Translations under genes and position numbers: made by a program
In this document: in pieces, positions 41,224 through 49,779 of the stretch
How positions within the stretch are numbered: the stretch's first letter is position 1
Layout of the letters: the number at the start of each line of letters is the position of its first letter
Notes under the pieces: model-generated
The model's input: only the letters and a program-made list of their open reading frames with translations
Database searches by the model: none
Told to the model about the DNA's origin: nothing
Assembly: GCF_030709675.1 (NCBI RefSeq)
Contig: NZ_JAUZQD010000001.1
Span: 248,001 to 312,000, forward strand
Length of the DNA: 64,000 nucleotides
DNA from: Symbioplanes lichenis
GTDB lineage: Bacteria > Actinomycetota > Actinomycetes > Mycobacteriales > Micromonosporaceae
Reading direction: 5' to 3'

Positions 41224-42906
41224 ATGAACAGACGCCTGGCCACCCTCGGCCTCGCGCTGACCGGCCTGCTCGGCGCCTTCGTTCTCCCGTCCGGCCCGGC
41301 GGCCGCCGCCGAGGTGGTGGTGTCGCAGGGCAAGGTGACCACGTCGTCGTCCGACGAGTGGTCCGGCACGCCCGCGTCCGCCGCCACCGACGGCAACACC
41401 GGCACCCGCTGGTCGAGCGCCTTCACCAACGCCACCGAGTGGCTCAAAGTGGACCTGGGCAGCACGACCGCCGTCACGCGCGTCGCGCTGAACTGGGAGG
41501 CCGCGTACGCGTCGGCCTTCACGGTGCAGTTCTCCACCGACAACCAGACCTTCACGAACGCGACCCCCACCCTGAGCGGGAACGCCGGCGCGCAGAGCAT
41601 CACGGTCAGCGGCAACGCGCGCTACGTGCGGCTCAACCTCACTTCGAAAGCACTTCCCGCGTACGGGTACTCGCTGTGGGAGTTCCAGGTCTTCGCGAAC
41701 GGTTCCACGCCGCCTCCCACCGGGGGCGGGACGCTCCTGTCGTACGGGAAACGGGGTGTCGCCTCGAGCGAGCAGAACGACGTGAACTGCAACCCGTGCA
41801 CGGCCGACAAGGCATTCGACCGTGACCCGGCGACGCGCTGGGCGACCAGCTCGACGACCGGCTGGGTGGACCCGGGCTGGATCTACGTCGACCTGGGCGC
41901 CACGGCGACGATCAGCCGCGTGGAGCTGCAGTGGGATCCCGCGTACGCGACCGCGTACAGGATCCAGGTCTCGCCCGACGCGACCACCTGGAACGACATC
42001 TACTCGACCACGACGGGCAAGGGCTTCAAGGAGGTCCTGAACGTCTCGGGCACCGGCCGGTACGTGCGCATGTACGGCACCGCGCGCGTCGGGCCGTACG
42101 GCTACTCGCTGTACGACTTCGACGTCTACGGCACCGGCGGCAGCCCGACCGCGCCGCCCGCCCAGCCCGCCGACCCGACGTTCCCGGCGACGCGGCTCGT
42201 GTGGCACGACGAGTTCGACACCGGCGCCGGCACCAAGCCGAGCACGGCCAACTGGTACTCCGACTTCGGCGTCCCGCAGAACGGCGAGGTGCAGTACTAC
42301 ACCGACAACTTCAACAACGCGACCATGGACGGCGCCGGCCACCTCGTCATCGAGGCGCGCAAGGAGGCCTCGAACGGCCGCGACTACACGTCCGGGCGCC
42401 TCAACACCAGCAAGAGCTTCAACTTCCAGTACGGCCGGGTCGAGGCGCGCATCAAGGTGCCGAAGGGCAACGGGCTGTGGCCGGCCTTCTGGATGATGGG
42501 CTCCGACTTCCTCACCGGGCGCCCGTGGCCCTACAACGGCGAGATCGACATCATGGAGATCCTCGGCCGCAACACCAACGAGGGCTACTCCACGCTGCAC
42601 GCCCCGCAGTACAACGGCGCCGGCGGGTACGGCCAGAAGTACACGGCCCCGGTGGACCTGTCACTGGACTACCACACGTACGCGGCGGAGTGGGACAGCA
42701 AGGGCATCCGCTTCTTCCTCGACGGCACCCAGGTCTTCAACGCGGCCAAGGCGACCGTGGAAGCCACCCGCGGGCCGTGGATCTTCGACCACAAGTTCTA
42801 CGTCATCCTCAACCTGGCGGTCGGCGGCGACTTCCCCGGCCCCATCGATGCCTCCACCCCGTTCCCCTCCCGGATGCTCGTCGACTACGTGCGCGTCTAC
42901 CAGTAG
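41224..42906 (+). CDS. Secreted GH16 beta-1,3-glucanase (laminarinase) with two discoidin modules
   Basis: A 560-residue exported enzyme starting at ATG 41224 behind AGGAGGG. Residues 1-28 are a signal peptide ending AAAA. Two F5/8-type-C (CBM32-like) modules lie at about 35-165 and 178-310 (TRWSSAFTNATEWLKVDLGS; TRWATSSTTGWVDPGWIYVD). The GH16 domain fills 325-560: LVWHDEFDTGAG opens it and GEIDIMEILG holds the two catalytic Glu residues near 440-445, with the extra residue typical of laminarinases. It should cut beta-1,3-glucans such as fungal or algal cell-wall glucan outside the cell. Flanking operators tie it to the GH64 enzyme. A hairpin terminator follows. Confidence 0.93.
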   Translation: MNRRLATLGLALTGLLGAFVLPSGPAAAAEVVVSQGKVTTSSSDEWSGTPASAATDGNTGTRWSSAFTNATEWLKVDLGSTTAVTRVALNWEAAYASAFTVQFSTDNQTFTNATPTLSGNAGAQSITVSGNARYVRLNLTSKALPAYGYSLWEFQVFANGSTPPPTGGGTLLSYGKRGVASSEQNDVNCNPCTADKAFDRDPATRWATSSTTGWVDPGWIYVDLGATATISRVELQWDPAYATAYRIQVSPDATTWNDIYSTTTGKGFKEVLNVSGTGRYVRMYGTARVGPYGYSLYDFDVYGTGGSPTAPPAQPADPTFPATRLVWHDEFDTGAGTKPSTANWYSDFGVPQNGEVQYYTDNFNNATMDGAGHLVIEARKEASNGRDYTSGRLNTSKSFNFQYGRVEARIKVPKGNGLWPAFWMMGSDFLTGRPWPYNGEIDIMEILGRNTNEGYSTLHAPQYNGAGGYGQKYTAPVDLSLDYHTYAAEWDSKGIRFFLDGTQVFNAAKATVEATRGPWIFDHKFYVILNLAVGGDFPGPIDASTPFPSRMLVDYVRVYQ

Positions 42907-42925
42907 TCCCGACGGGTCTCCGGAT

Positions 42926-42958
42926 CGCCGGGGCAGGGCCCCCATCCCTGCCCCGGCG
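42926..42958 (+). terminator. Hairpin terminator after the GH16 gene
   Basis: CGCCGGGGCAGGG (42926-42938) and CCCTGCCCCGGCG (42946-42958) form a perfect 13-bp stem with a 7-base loop. Confidence 0.8.
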
Positions 42959-42983
42959 TCTCATTCACAGGAAGGGATCCCCC

Positions 42984-43826
42984 ATGCGCAAGCTCGCTTT
43001 CCTGGCTGCCCTCGCCCTGCTCGTGCCGGCCGTTCCCGCCGCCGCCGCTCCCGACATCCCGCCCGGCGCCGTCCGCGTGGCCGAGTTCCTCGCCGACTGC
43101 CCGGCCAGCCACCGGCTCCCCGACGACCCGATCATCTTCCCGAACCTGCCCGGCGCCTCGCACATGCACAGCTTCTTCGGCAGCTCGACCACCAAGGCGA
43201 GCACGACCGTCACGGATCTCATCAACGCGAACAGCAACTGCAACCCGTCGATCGACAAGTCCGCGTACTGGATCCCGACCTTCTACAACAACAACGTCCC
43301 GGTCGAGCCGACCACGGGCATCTTCTACTACCTGGGCGAGGGCGTCCGCGACGACCTGATCGCCCAGACCCAGCCCTTCCCCCTCGGCCTCCGCATCGTC
43401 GCCGGCAACGCCACGGCGGCCGGTCCGGCGGACAACCCGCTCGCCCGCTGGTCCTGCCTCCACGCCGGCGAGGTGGCACCCTCCCAGGACTTCGTCACCT
43501 GCCCGCCCGGCACGATGCTCGAGTCGTACCTGGACTTCCCGCACTGCTGGGACGGCGTCAACCTCGACTCGCCCAATCACAAGAGCCACATGGCGTACCC
43601 GGTCGGCAACGCCTGCCCGGCCTCCCACCCGGTCGTCGTCCCGAAGCTCCGCCAGGTCATGCGCTACCCGGTCAACGGCAACCCGGCGAACTTCCGCCTC
43701 GCCTCGGGCCGCGGCTACACCATGCACGGCGACTTCTTCAACGCCTGGCCGGTCGACGAACTCGCCCGCCGCGTCAACGACTGCATCCGCATCATCGTCA
43801 AATGCGGCACCAACGGCCGTCCCTGA
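42984..43826 (+). CDS. Secreted DUF1996 protein
   Basis: A 280-residue exported protein starting at ATG 42984 behind GGAAGGGA. Residues 1-22 are a signal peptide (FLAALALLVPAVPAAAA). FPNLPGASHMHSFFGSSTTK and FPHCWDGVNLDSPNHKSHMA are the conserved His-, Asp- and Trp-rich motifs of DUF1996. Several Cys pairs suggest disulfides. The family is common in fungi and actinobacteria, often next to or fused with glucan-active modules, but has no proven activity. It sits directly after the laminarinase, so it may act on the same wall material. Confidence 0.88.
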   Translation: MRKLAFLAALALLVPAVPAAAAPDIPPGAVRVAEFLADCPASHRLPDDPIIFPNLPGASHMHSFFGSSTTKASTTVTDLINANSNCNPSIDKSAYWIPTFYNNNVPVEPTTGIFYYLGEGVRDDLIAQTQPFPLGLRIVAGNATAAGPADNPLARWSCLHAGEVAPSQDFVTCPPGTMLESYLDFPHCWDGVNLDSPNHKSHMAYPVGNACPASHPVVVPKLRQVMRYPVNGNPANFRLASGRGYTMHGDFFNAWPVDELARRVNDCIRIIVKCGTNGRP

Positions 43827-43917
43827 CATGTGAGTGCCGGACGACCCGCGCACCGGTCCTGCGGCCGGTGTGCGGGCGCCGCTCACCGGGTGGTCCGTGG
43901 ACAACCCGCGGCTGTGG

Positions 43918-43967
43918 AGAGCGCATGAGCAAGATCGATGCCGGTGCTATAACAGAGCGCATGAGCA
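43918..43967 (+). repeat. 14-bp direct repeat around the LacI start
   Basis: AGAGCGCATGAGCA occurs at 43918-43931 and again at 43954-43967, exactly 36 bp apart. Each copy includes an in-frame ATG. The extended -10 TGCTATAAC (43945-43953) lies between them. AGAGCGC also matches half of the GH64 operator. Confidence 0.8.
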
Positions 43968-45007
43968 GCCGGGGCGGCCGGGGCGGTCAGCACCCGACGA
44001 TGGATCAGGTGGCGGAGGCGGCCGGGGTTTCGCGGGCCACGGTTTCGCGGGTCATCAACGGCGCGCCGACGGTGGACGCGAAGATTCGGGAGATTGTCGA
44101 GCGGGCCATTGCCGAGACGGGCTATGTGCCCAATGTGGCCGCACGGTCATTGGTCACCCGGAAGTCGAATTCCGTGGCGCTTGTCATCTCCGAGCCCGAC
44201 CGGCCGCACGACTCGTCGTTTCTGAACAGGGTTTTCACGGATCCCTACTTCGGGCGGATCACGGCCGGCGCCACCGCGGCGCTGCGGCCGCACGACATTC
44301 ATCTGGTGATCATTCCGACCGACTCGGCGGATCATCGTCATGTGCTGCGTTACCTGCGGCAGGGGCATGTGGACGGCGTGCTGCTGATCAGCAGTCACGA
44401 GCGGGACCCGCTGCCCCGGCAGGTGCACGATCTCGGCATCCCGGCCGTGGTGTCGGCGCGGCCGGCGGCTCCGCTGGCGGCCAGTTTCGTCGACGTGGAC
44501 CAGCGGCTGGGCGCCCGGCTCGCCGCCGAGCACCTGCTCGCCCGCGGGTGCCGGACGCTCGCGACGATCAGCGGGCCGCTCGACATTCCGTCGGGGCTGG
44601 ACCGGCTCGAGGGTTTCCGGGCGGCGCTGGCGGAGCGGGGACTTTCCGAAGTTCCGAGCCTCGAGGGGGATTTCACCCGGCGCGGCGGGGAGGAGTGCGC
44701 GCGGCGACTGCTGGAGGCGTACCCGGGAATTGACGGTTTGTTCGTGGCCTCCGATCTCATGGCGGAAGGCGCGCTGCGGGCCGTGCAGGACCTCGGGCGC
44801 CGCGTGCCCGGCGATGTCGCGGTGGTCGGCTTCGACGACAGCAGCGCCGCGCTCGACTGCCGGCCGCCGCTGACCACCGTGCGCCAGCCGGTCGAGGAGA
44901 TGGCGGCCGAGATGGCGGAGCTGCTCATGGCACACATCGCCGCGCCCGGCCGCCTGCCGCGGTCGGTGACATTCCAACCCACCCTCGTCGTACGCGACTC
45001 AGCCTGA
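43961..45007 (+). CDS. LacI-family regulator, probable beta-1,3-glucan regulator
   Basis: A 348-residue repressor. TMDQVAEAAGVSRATVSRVI is the HTH and VPNVAARSLVTRKSNSVALV the hinge; the sensor domain ends with GFDDSSAALDCRPPLTTVRQ. Two in-frame starts exist. ATG 43961 lies seven bases after the extended -10 TGCTATAAC and would be leaderless; ATG 43925 has GGAGA before it but precedes that promoter. I favour 43961. It stands between the GH16/DUF1996 genes and the GH64 gene, whose promoters share AGCGCT-centred sites, and half-sites surround its own start. That makes it the likely regulator of this set. The inducer is unknown. Confidence 0.87.
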   Translation: MSSRGGRGGQHPTMDQVAEAAGVSRATVSRVINGAPTVDAKIREIVERAIAETGYVPNVAARSLVTRKSNSVALVISEPDRPHDSSFLNRVFTDPYFGRITAGATAALRPHDIHLVIIPTDSADHRHVLRYLRQGHVDGVLLISSHERDPLPRQVHDLGIPAVVSARPAAPLAASFVDVDQRLGARLAAEHLLARGCRTLATISGPLDIPSGLDRLEGFRAALAERGLSEVPSLEGDFTRRGGEECARRLLEAYPGIDGLFVASDLMAEGALRAVQDLGRRVPGDVAVVGFDDSSAALDCRPPLTTVRQPVEEMAAEMAELLMAHIAAPGRLPRSVTFQPTLVVRDSA

Positions 45008-45097
45008 ACACCCCGCACAAAAGCCGCGAAACTACGAGCAGAAACCGCCCAAAGCCCCGCGTACGAAAAAGACGCGCGCATCGGTCACCATGAACGC

Positions 45098-45823
45098 GTG
45101 GGCGACCTGCTGATCAACCTTCTCGCCAGTGTCATCGCCGGAACGGCCGTGTGGCTGGCCCAGTTCGGCCTCCGGCGCCGCCGCCTCGACCGCAAGCGCG
45201 CCTTCTTCGGCGTGACCGGCGGCTCGACCAGCCTCCTCGTCACCTCCCGGCACTACGCGTCGCCGAGTGAGCACAGTGTCCACCGCGACGACGCCGGCGC
45301 GCTGATCGAGCTGGCCACGCTGGTCCGCGAGTGCGGCGGCCGCCCCGACTTCGCGACCGGCGCGGACGTGCCCCGCGAGCTGGGCCGGGTCACCGAGTTC
45401 AGCGTCGGCGGGCCGACCACGAACCCACGCGCCGCCGTGCATCTGCGGGCCGTGCTGCGCGGCGTCGAGTTCCGGGGCGAGGAGCCGCCGCCGGGGGGAC
45501 GCTGGCCGAAGCTGACCCTCGTCGTCGGCGGCCGGGAGTTCGTCTCCGGGGTCAGCGAGCGCTATGCCGTGCTGGCCCGCTTCACGCCGCCGGCGGGCAC
45601 CCGGCCGGTGTTCTTCATCGGGGGCTTGACGGCGCTGGCCAACCTCGCGGCGGCGCGCTACCTGGGCGCACACCACGGTGAGCTGCTCAAGACGTACGGG
45701 GAAGGAAGGTTTGCCCTGGTCTTGTGCGTGCGCGAACCGCAGGCCTACGGGACCGACTTCACCGAGGTCGTGGCCGACGTGACCGAGGTCGCGTTCGAAG
45801 CGGCCGTTCCGGGTGAAGACTGA
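45098..45823 (+). CDS. Membrane-anchored protein of unknown function, paralogue of the gene at 20797
   Basis: A 241-residue protein starting at GTG 45098, six bases after CACCAT. Residues 4-22 are a membrane helix (LLINLLASVIAGTAVWLAQ), followed by a basic segment LRRRRLDRKRAFFG and a soluble domain. Its layout follows the 304-residue protein at 20797: MGDL start, RGRAFWG/RKRAFFG after the helix, an acidic helical stretch, a GG-containing strand, and a late FFIGGLTALANLAAARYLG that matches LICGVYGFGTWAGARL. It lacks the longer central part. No function is assigned. It is 4 bp from the next gene, so co-transcription is likely. Confidence 0.7.
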   Translation: MGDLLINLLASVIAGTAVWLAQFGLRRRRLDRKRAFFGVTGGSTSLLVTSRHYASPSEHSVHRDDAGALIELATLVRECGGRPDFATGADVPRELGRVTEFSVGGPTTNPRAAVHLRAVLRGVEFRGEEPPPGGRWPKLTLVVGGREFVSGVSERYAVLARFTPPAGTRPVFFIGGLTALANLAAARYLGAHHGELLKTYGEGRFALVLCVREPQAYGTDFTEVVADVTEVAFEAAVPGED

Positions 45824-45827
45824 GGGC

Positions 45828-46475
45828 ATGGACATTCTCGTTGCGGGCGGCCACGGCCAGGTCGCGCTCCGCCTGCTCAAGCTGCTCGCCGATCAGGGAC
45901 ACACCGCGCGCGGGCTGATCCGCTCGCCCGCGCAGGCCGACGACTTGCGCGCGGCCGGCGCGGTGCCGGTGGTGGGCGATCTGGAAAATGACGCTTCGCT
46001 CGAGGAGTACGTGCGCGGGGCCGACGCGGTCGTCTTCGCGGCGGGCGCCGGTCCGGGCAGCGGAGCCGCGCGCAAGCAGACGGTCGATCTGGGCGGTGCC
46101 GTCAAGCTCGCGGACGCGGCCACAGCCCTGGGCATACGCCGATATGTCATGGTCTCCTCGATCGGCGCTCACGATCCGGTCGCCGGGGGCGAGTCGATGC
46201 GGCCCTACCTCGAGGCCAAGGCCGCCGCCGACGAGTACGTGCTGGCGGCCGATCTGGACGTGACGATCGTCCGGCCGGGGTCCCTGACCGACGAGCCGGC
46301 GACCGGACGCATCCGGGCAACCACCGAGCTCGGCCACCGGGGGCCGGTGACGCGGGACGACGTGGCGGCTGTCCTCGCCCATGTCCTCGAGGCGCCGGAG
46401 ACCGCGGGCCTGACCTTCGAGCTGTTCAACGGCGACGACCCGATCCCCGAGGCGATCGCCGCGCTCGGCAAGTGA
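45828..46475 (+). CDS. NAD(P)-binding SDR-like oxidoreductase
   Basis: A 215-residue Rossmann protein of the atypical SDR (NmrA/HSCARG-like) group. DILVAGGHGQVALRLLKLLA is the dinucleotide-binding motif, VVFAAGAGPGSG follows strand 4, and YVMVSSIGAHDP with YLEAKAAADEYV supplies Ser and a Lys in the place of YxxxK. Length is typical. The substrate is unknown. It lies 4 bp after the membrane-anchored protein gene. Confidence 0.87.
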   Translation: MDILVAGGHGQVALRLLKLLADQGHTARGLIRSPAQADDLRAAGAVPVVGDLENDASLEEYVRGADAVVFAAGAGPGSGAARKQTVDLGGAVKLADAATALGIRRYVMVSSIGAHDPVAGGESMRPYLEAKAAADEYVLAADLDVTIVRPGSLTDEPATGRIRATTELGHRGPVTRDDVAAVLAHVLEAPETAGLTFELFNGDDPIPEAIAALGK

Positions 46476-46789
46476 CCGTCGGCCGGTTGAGGCCCGCGCG
46501 CCCGCTCAAGATTTGCCCGAATTTCCCTGAGTAACTCGCTGACCTGCGCGAACGACCCCCGTTTGGGCCCCGCGACCGATGTGCTACGGGGCATTGTCAT
46601 CGATTGACAGCGTGGGAACAGACGACCATGGTGGTCCCAGAGAGCGCTCTCACCGACGAAACCGGGAGCGCCACGGCCGGGGCGCATCCCCCTTCCTTGT
46701 CCGCCCCCGAAGCGTCCCCGGCCGGCGCGGGATCCCTCCCGGCGACTCCGGCCGGGCCCGTGCCACGCGGGGGCCGACAAGGAGTGACT
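46476..46789 (+). promoter_or_regulatory. GH64 control region and 150-nt leader
   Basis: No gene is seen in this 314-bp region. TTGACA (46604-46609) and CATGGT (46627-46632), 17 bp apart, form the promoter. TGTCA and TGACA (46595-46609) make an inverted repeat over the -35. The operator GAGAGCGCTCTC lies at the predicted start of transcription. An in-frame extension of GH64 to 46604 is possible but would put the signal peptide deep inside the protein. Confidence 0.55.
46640..46651. promoter_or_regulatory. Perfect AGCGCT-centred operator of GH64
   Basis: GAGAGCGCTCTC is a perfect 12-bp palindrome starting at about +1 of the GH64 promoter. It shares its core with the two GH16 sites and its half GAGAGCGC with the LacI start region. 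Confidence 0.7.
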
Positions 46790-47992
46790 GTGGGCAACCA
46801 CCGCATCAAGCGCCATCGCAAGACCTGGCTCGGCCTCGCCGTCGCCGCTGTGGCCGTCCCCGCGGCCATCGCGGTGATCCCGAACGCGAGCGCCGCCTCC
46901 CTCGACCTGCTCCCGCTGACCGTGACGAACAACTCCGGCCGCGGCGAGGCCGTCCACCTCTACGTGCTTGGCGAATCCGGCGGCAAGCTGGGTTACGTCA
47001 CCGAGAGCGGCACGTTCACCCCGTGGACCGGCGGCGCGAACCCGCCCGTGCCCGCCCCGGACGTCTCGATCGACGGCCCGGCGAACGGCGCCAGCAAGAC
47101 GATCGAGGTGCCCAAGGGCCTGTCCGGGCGCATGTACATGTCGTTCGGCGACAAGCTCGACTTCAAGCTCGCGCAGGACGGCGGTCTCGTGCAGCCCGCG
47201 CCCTGGGCGGCCGGCGACGCGAACAGCGACATCCTGTTCGACTGGTCCGAGTTCACCTACAACGACGCGGGCGTGTTCCTGAACAGCTCGCAGGTGGACA
47301 TGTTCGGCGTGCCGCACGCGGTCAGTGTCACCGGCTCCGACGGCACCACGGCCAGGACCGGCGAGCTCAAGCCCGGCGGTCGCAACGCCGTCATCGACGC
47401 GATGAAGGCCGACGCCGACTTCAGCAGTCTGATCCAGACCCGCGCCGACGGTACGGTCCTCCGCGTCCTGTCCCCCGGCAAGGGCGCGGACGGCGGCAGC
47501 TTCGACCCGGACTACCTGGCCGGATACATCGACCAGGCGTGGGCCGCCTACGCGGGCACCGACCTGACCGTGAAGCCCTTCGCCGACCAGCCGGACAAGA
47601 TCTTCAAGGGCCGCACCTCCGGTGACGCGATGAACTTCACCGACTCGACGGGCGCCCAGGTGGCGACCTTCACCAAGCCGAGCACCGCGAACGTCTGGGG
47701 TTGCGACGGCGCCCTCGGAGCCCCGAACGACCTGGTCGTCGGTCCGATCGCCCGCAGCCTGTGCGCCGCCCTGCAGCGCACGACCCTGGGCACGCAGGCC
47801 GTCGAGCCGAGCACCGACCCGGCGACGTTCTACCGCAACGAGCCGACCAACGAGTACGCCAAGGCCATCCACGAGAACATGGTCGACGGCAAGGCGTACG
47901 CGTTCGCCTTCGACGACGTCGCGAACCAGGAGTCGCTCGTGCACAACGGCGACCCGACGTCGATCGGCATCACGCTGACGTCCTTCGAGTGA
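46790..47992 (+). CDS. Secreted GH64 beta-1,3-glucanase
   Basis: A 400-residue exported enzyme starting at GTG 46790, fixed by AAGGAG 5 bp upstream. Residues 1-36 are a signal peptide with a basic start (RIKRHRKTWLGLAVAAVAVP). LLPLTVTNNSGRGEAVHLYV, GRMYMSFGDKLDFKLAQDGG and ILFDWSEFTYNDAGVFLNSS, then SQVDMFGVPHAVSVTG, are hallmarks of GH64, the thaumatin-like laminaripentaose-producing glucanases. VWGCDGALGAPNDLVVGPIA follows near the C-terminus. It acts on long beta-1,3-glucans outside the cell and complements the GH16 enzyme. A T-tailed terminator follows. Confidence 0.93.
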   Translation: MGNHRIKRHRKTWLGLAVAAVAVPAAIAVIPNASAASLDLLPLTVTNNSGRGEAVHLYVLGESGGKLGYVTESGTFTPWTGGANPPVPAPDVSIDGPANGASKTIEVPKGLSGRMYMSFGDKLDFKLAQDGGLVQPAPWAAGDANSDILFDWSEFTYNDAGVFLNSSQVDMFGVPHAVSVTGSDGTTARTGELKPGGRNAVIDAMKADADFSSLIQTRADGTVLRVLSPGKGADGGSFDPDYLAGYIDQAWAAYAGTDLTVKPFADQPDKIFKGRTSGDAMNFTDSTGAQVATFTKPSTANVWGCDGALGAPNDLVVGPIARSLCAALQRTTLGTQAVEPSTDPATFYRNEPTNEYAKAIHENMVDGKAYAFAFDDVANQESLVHNGDPTSIGITLTSFE

Positions 47993-48008
47993 TCCGCTGA
48001 GCGATCGG

Positions 48009-48040
48009 GGGGGGCGGTGCCACGGCGCCGCCCCCCTTTT
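48009..48040 (+). terminator. Intrinsic terminator after GH64
   Basis: GGGGGGCGGTGCC (48009-48021) pairs with GGCGCCGCCCCCC (48024-48036) and is followed by TTTT, an unusually complete terminator for this genome. Confidence 0.88.
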
Positions 48041-48945
48041 CAGCGCGCCGGGGCCAGGGCGGTCAGGATCTCCTCGGCCCGTTCGCCGGCCGCGCGCGGG
48101 TCGCCGTCCGGCGAGCCGAGGAACGGGTCCCAGTTCAGGTCGTAGAAGAGCTCGGTGACGCCGGCTTCGGCGTACAGCTGGGCTCCGCCCTTGATCTGTC
48201 CCCAGGTGCCGGAGAGCACATTGCCTTCCTCACGCAGCCCCGGGCGCACCGCGCCCCGCACGACGATCCGGACAGTGTCGGGGTCGCGGCCGGCCTCCTC
48301 GGCGGCCCGGCGCACGATCTGGGTGCCGCGCTCGATGTCCTGCAGCGTGGCTGTGCTGCTGCTCACCCAGCCGGCGGCCAGGCGCCCGGCCCGGCGCAGC
48401 GCGCTGTCGGCCTTCGCGCCGAGCAGGATCGGCGGCCCGCCCGGCTGGACCGGTGCCGGGGCCATCGTGCTCGGCGGCACCCGGTAGAACTCCCCGTCGA
48501 ACGCCGCCACCTTGTCGTTGAACAGCGTCGCGAGCGCGGCGAGATACTCCTCGGTGCGCTTGCCGCGCGGGCGCGGGTCGGAGTTCGTCGCCGCGAACTC
48601 CACATCGGACCAGCCCGTGCCGAGCCCGAGATCGAGCCGGCCGCCGGACAGGAAGTCCAGCGTGCTCGCCTGTTTCGCGAGATAGGCGGGCGCGACGAAC
48701 GGCAAGTTGATCACGGCGACGCCGAGCCGGATCCGGGTCGTGCGCGCGGCGGCCCAGGTCAGGGCGAGCAGCGGATCGAGCACGCTCTGATAGACCGGCG
48801 CGAGCTGCTGATCGGCGCCCACGAGCAGCCGCTGGAACGACCACAGCCCGTGATAGCCCAGCTCCTCGGCCCGCATGGCGAAGCCGGTGATCGACAACGG
48901 CGTCGCCCACACGCCGGACACCGGGCACGCACAGCTGATCAGCAT
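48040..48945 (-). CDS. LLM-class F420-dependent oxidoreductase
   Basis: A 301-residue luciferase-like TIM-barrel enzyme. AEELGYHGLWSFQRL, TTRIRLGVAVINLPFVAPAY and LDFLSGGRLDLGLGTGWSDV are the usual cofactor-binding strands of F420-dependent members. The substrate is unknown. It converges on GH64 across the terminator. ATG 48945. Confidence 0.9.
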   Translation of the reverse strand: MLISCACPVSGVWATPLSITGFAMRAEELGYHGLWSFQRLLVGADQQLAPVYQSVLDPLLALTWAAARTTRIRLGVAVINLPFVAPAYLAKQASTLDFLSGGRLDLGLGTGWSDVEFAATNSDPRPRGKRTEEYLAALATLFNDKVAAFDGEFYRVPPSTMAPAPVQPGGPPILLGAKADSALRRAGRLAAGWVSSSTATLQDIERGTQIVRRAAEEAGRDPDTVRIVVRGAVRPGLREEGNVLSGTWGQIKGGAQLYAEAGVTELFYDLNWDPFLGSPDGDPRAAGERAEEILTALAPAR

Positions 48946-48988
48946 GCCCTCACCGTAGTGCCGCCCGGTCGGTTCGCCCCTCGCTCGC

Positions 48989-49750
48989 TCACCATCGGCC
49001 GCGCAGATCTTTCACCATTTGCTGCGACGTCACGGCGAACCCGAGCCGGTCGTAAAGGCGGCGAGCCCGGGCGTTGGCCCCATGCACGTTCAGCCCGATC
49101 CGGCTCAGCCCTTGGTCCCGCATCTTTCCCTGTACGGCGGCCAGCGCGCGCGTCCCGAACCCCGAGCCACGGTACGGTTCGTCGATCTCGATCTGGACGA
49201 GCCGCCCCATTTCCGGGTACGCGCGCCGGGGCGCCCCGAGCCACGCCCAGCCGACCTCTTCGTCGCGCGCGGTGACCGTACACATGTGGTCCCGCGGGTC
49301 TCGCAGCTCGGACAGCCGGCGCTCGGCGGCGTGACGCGCGGCCCGGGGTGTGAGGTGTTCGTCCTCCTGGAGATCCAGCGCGTACTCGTCGGCAAGAGCG
49401 GCGAGCCGGCGTCCCGGATCGGTCAAGGTGACCAGCGCGACGCCCTCCGGCGCGAGCGGCCCGGCCAGGTCACGGGCCCGCTGCTGGGCGGCGACGTCAT
49501 AGCCGAGCCGCGCGAAGAATCCGTCGTCCGGGCCGGGAACGTCGACATCGGCCCTGGTCATCCCCGCTTCACGAAGCCGACACTCGGCTGCGGCGACGAG
49601 GCGGCGGCCGTGTCCTCGACCACGGTGCGCGGGGGTCACGTACAGGTCGGTGATCGTGCTTGTGCCGGGCCTCACCCGGACGCGGCCCGCCTCGCAACCG
49701 TCCACAACGGCGGTGAGGAGGCCGTCGTCCGTGGCGGTGATCACGAGCAT
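48989..49750 (-). CDS. Protein with two GNAT acetyltransferase domains
   Basis: A 253-residue protein holding two GNAT folds in tandem. The first ends near residue 110 with VTPAHRGRGHGRRLVAAAEC as its CoA loop and DGFFARLGYDV. The second has EIDEPYRGSGFGTRALAAVQ and GANARARRLYDRLGFAVTSQ. Mycothiol synthase (MshD) also has two GNAT domains, but at about 300 residues and with different motifs, so that identity is not claimed. ATG 49750. It stands 29 bp after the lysin-like gene. Confidence 0.85.
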   Translation of the reverse strand: MLVITATDDGLLTAVVDGCEAGRVRVRPGTSTITDLYVTPAHRGRGHGRRLVAAAECRLREAGMTRADVDVPGPDDGFFARLGYDVAAQQRARDLAGPLAPEGVALVTLTDPGRRLAALADEYALDLQEDEHLTPRAARHAAERRLSELRDPRDHMCTVTARDEEVGWAWLGAPRRAYPEMGRLVQIEIDEPYRGSGFGTRALAAVQGKMRDQGLSRIGLNVHGANARARRLYDRLGFAVTSQQMVKDLRGRW

Positions 49751-49779
49751 GCGCTCATCATCACCGCCACGGCGGGCGC

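Noticed and set aside
46604-46789. GH64 start at 46604
   Set aside because: The extra 62 residues cover the predicted promoter and operator and would push the signal peptide inside. GTG 46790 has AAGGAG in place.
48989-49750. Mycothiol synthase MshD
   Set aside because: Both have two GNAT domains, but this protein is shorter and I could not recognise MshD-specific motifs, so a general call is safer.
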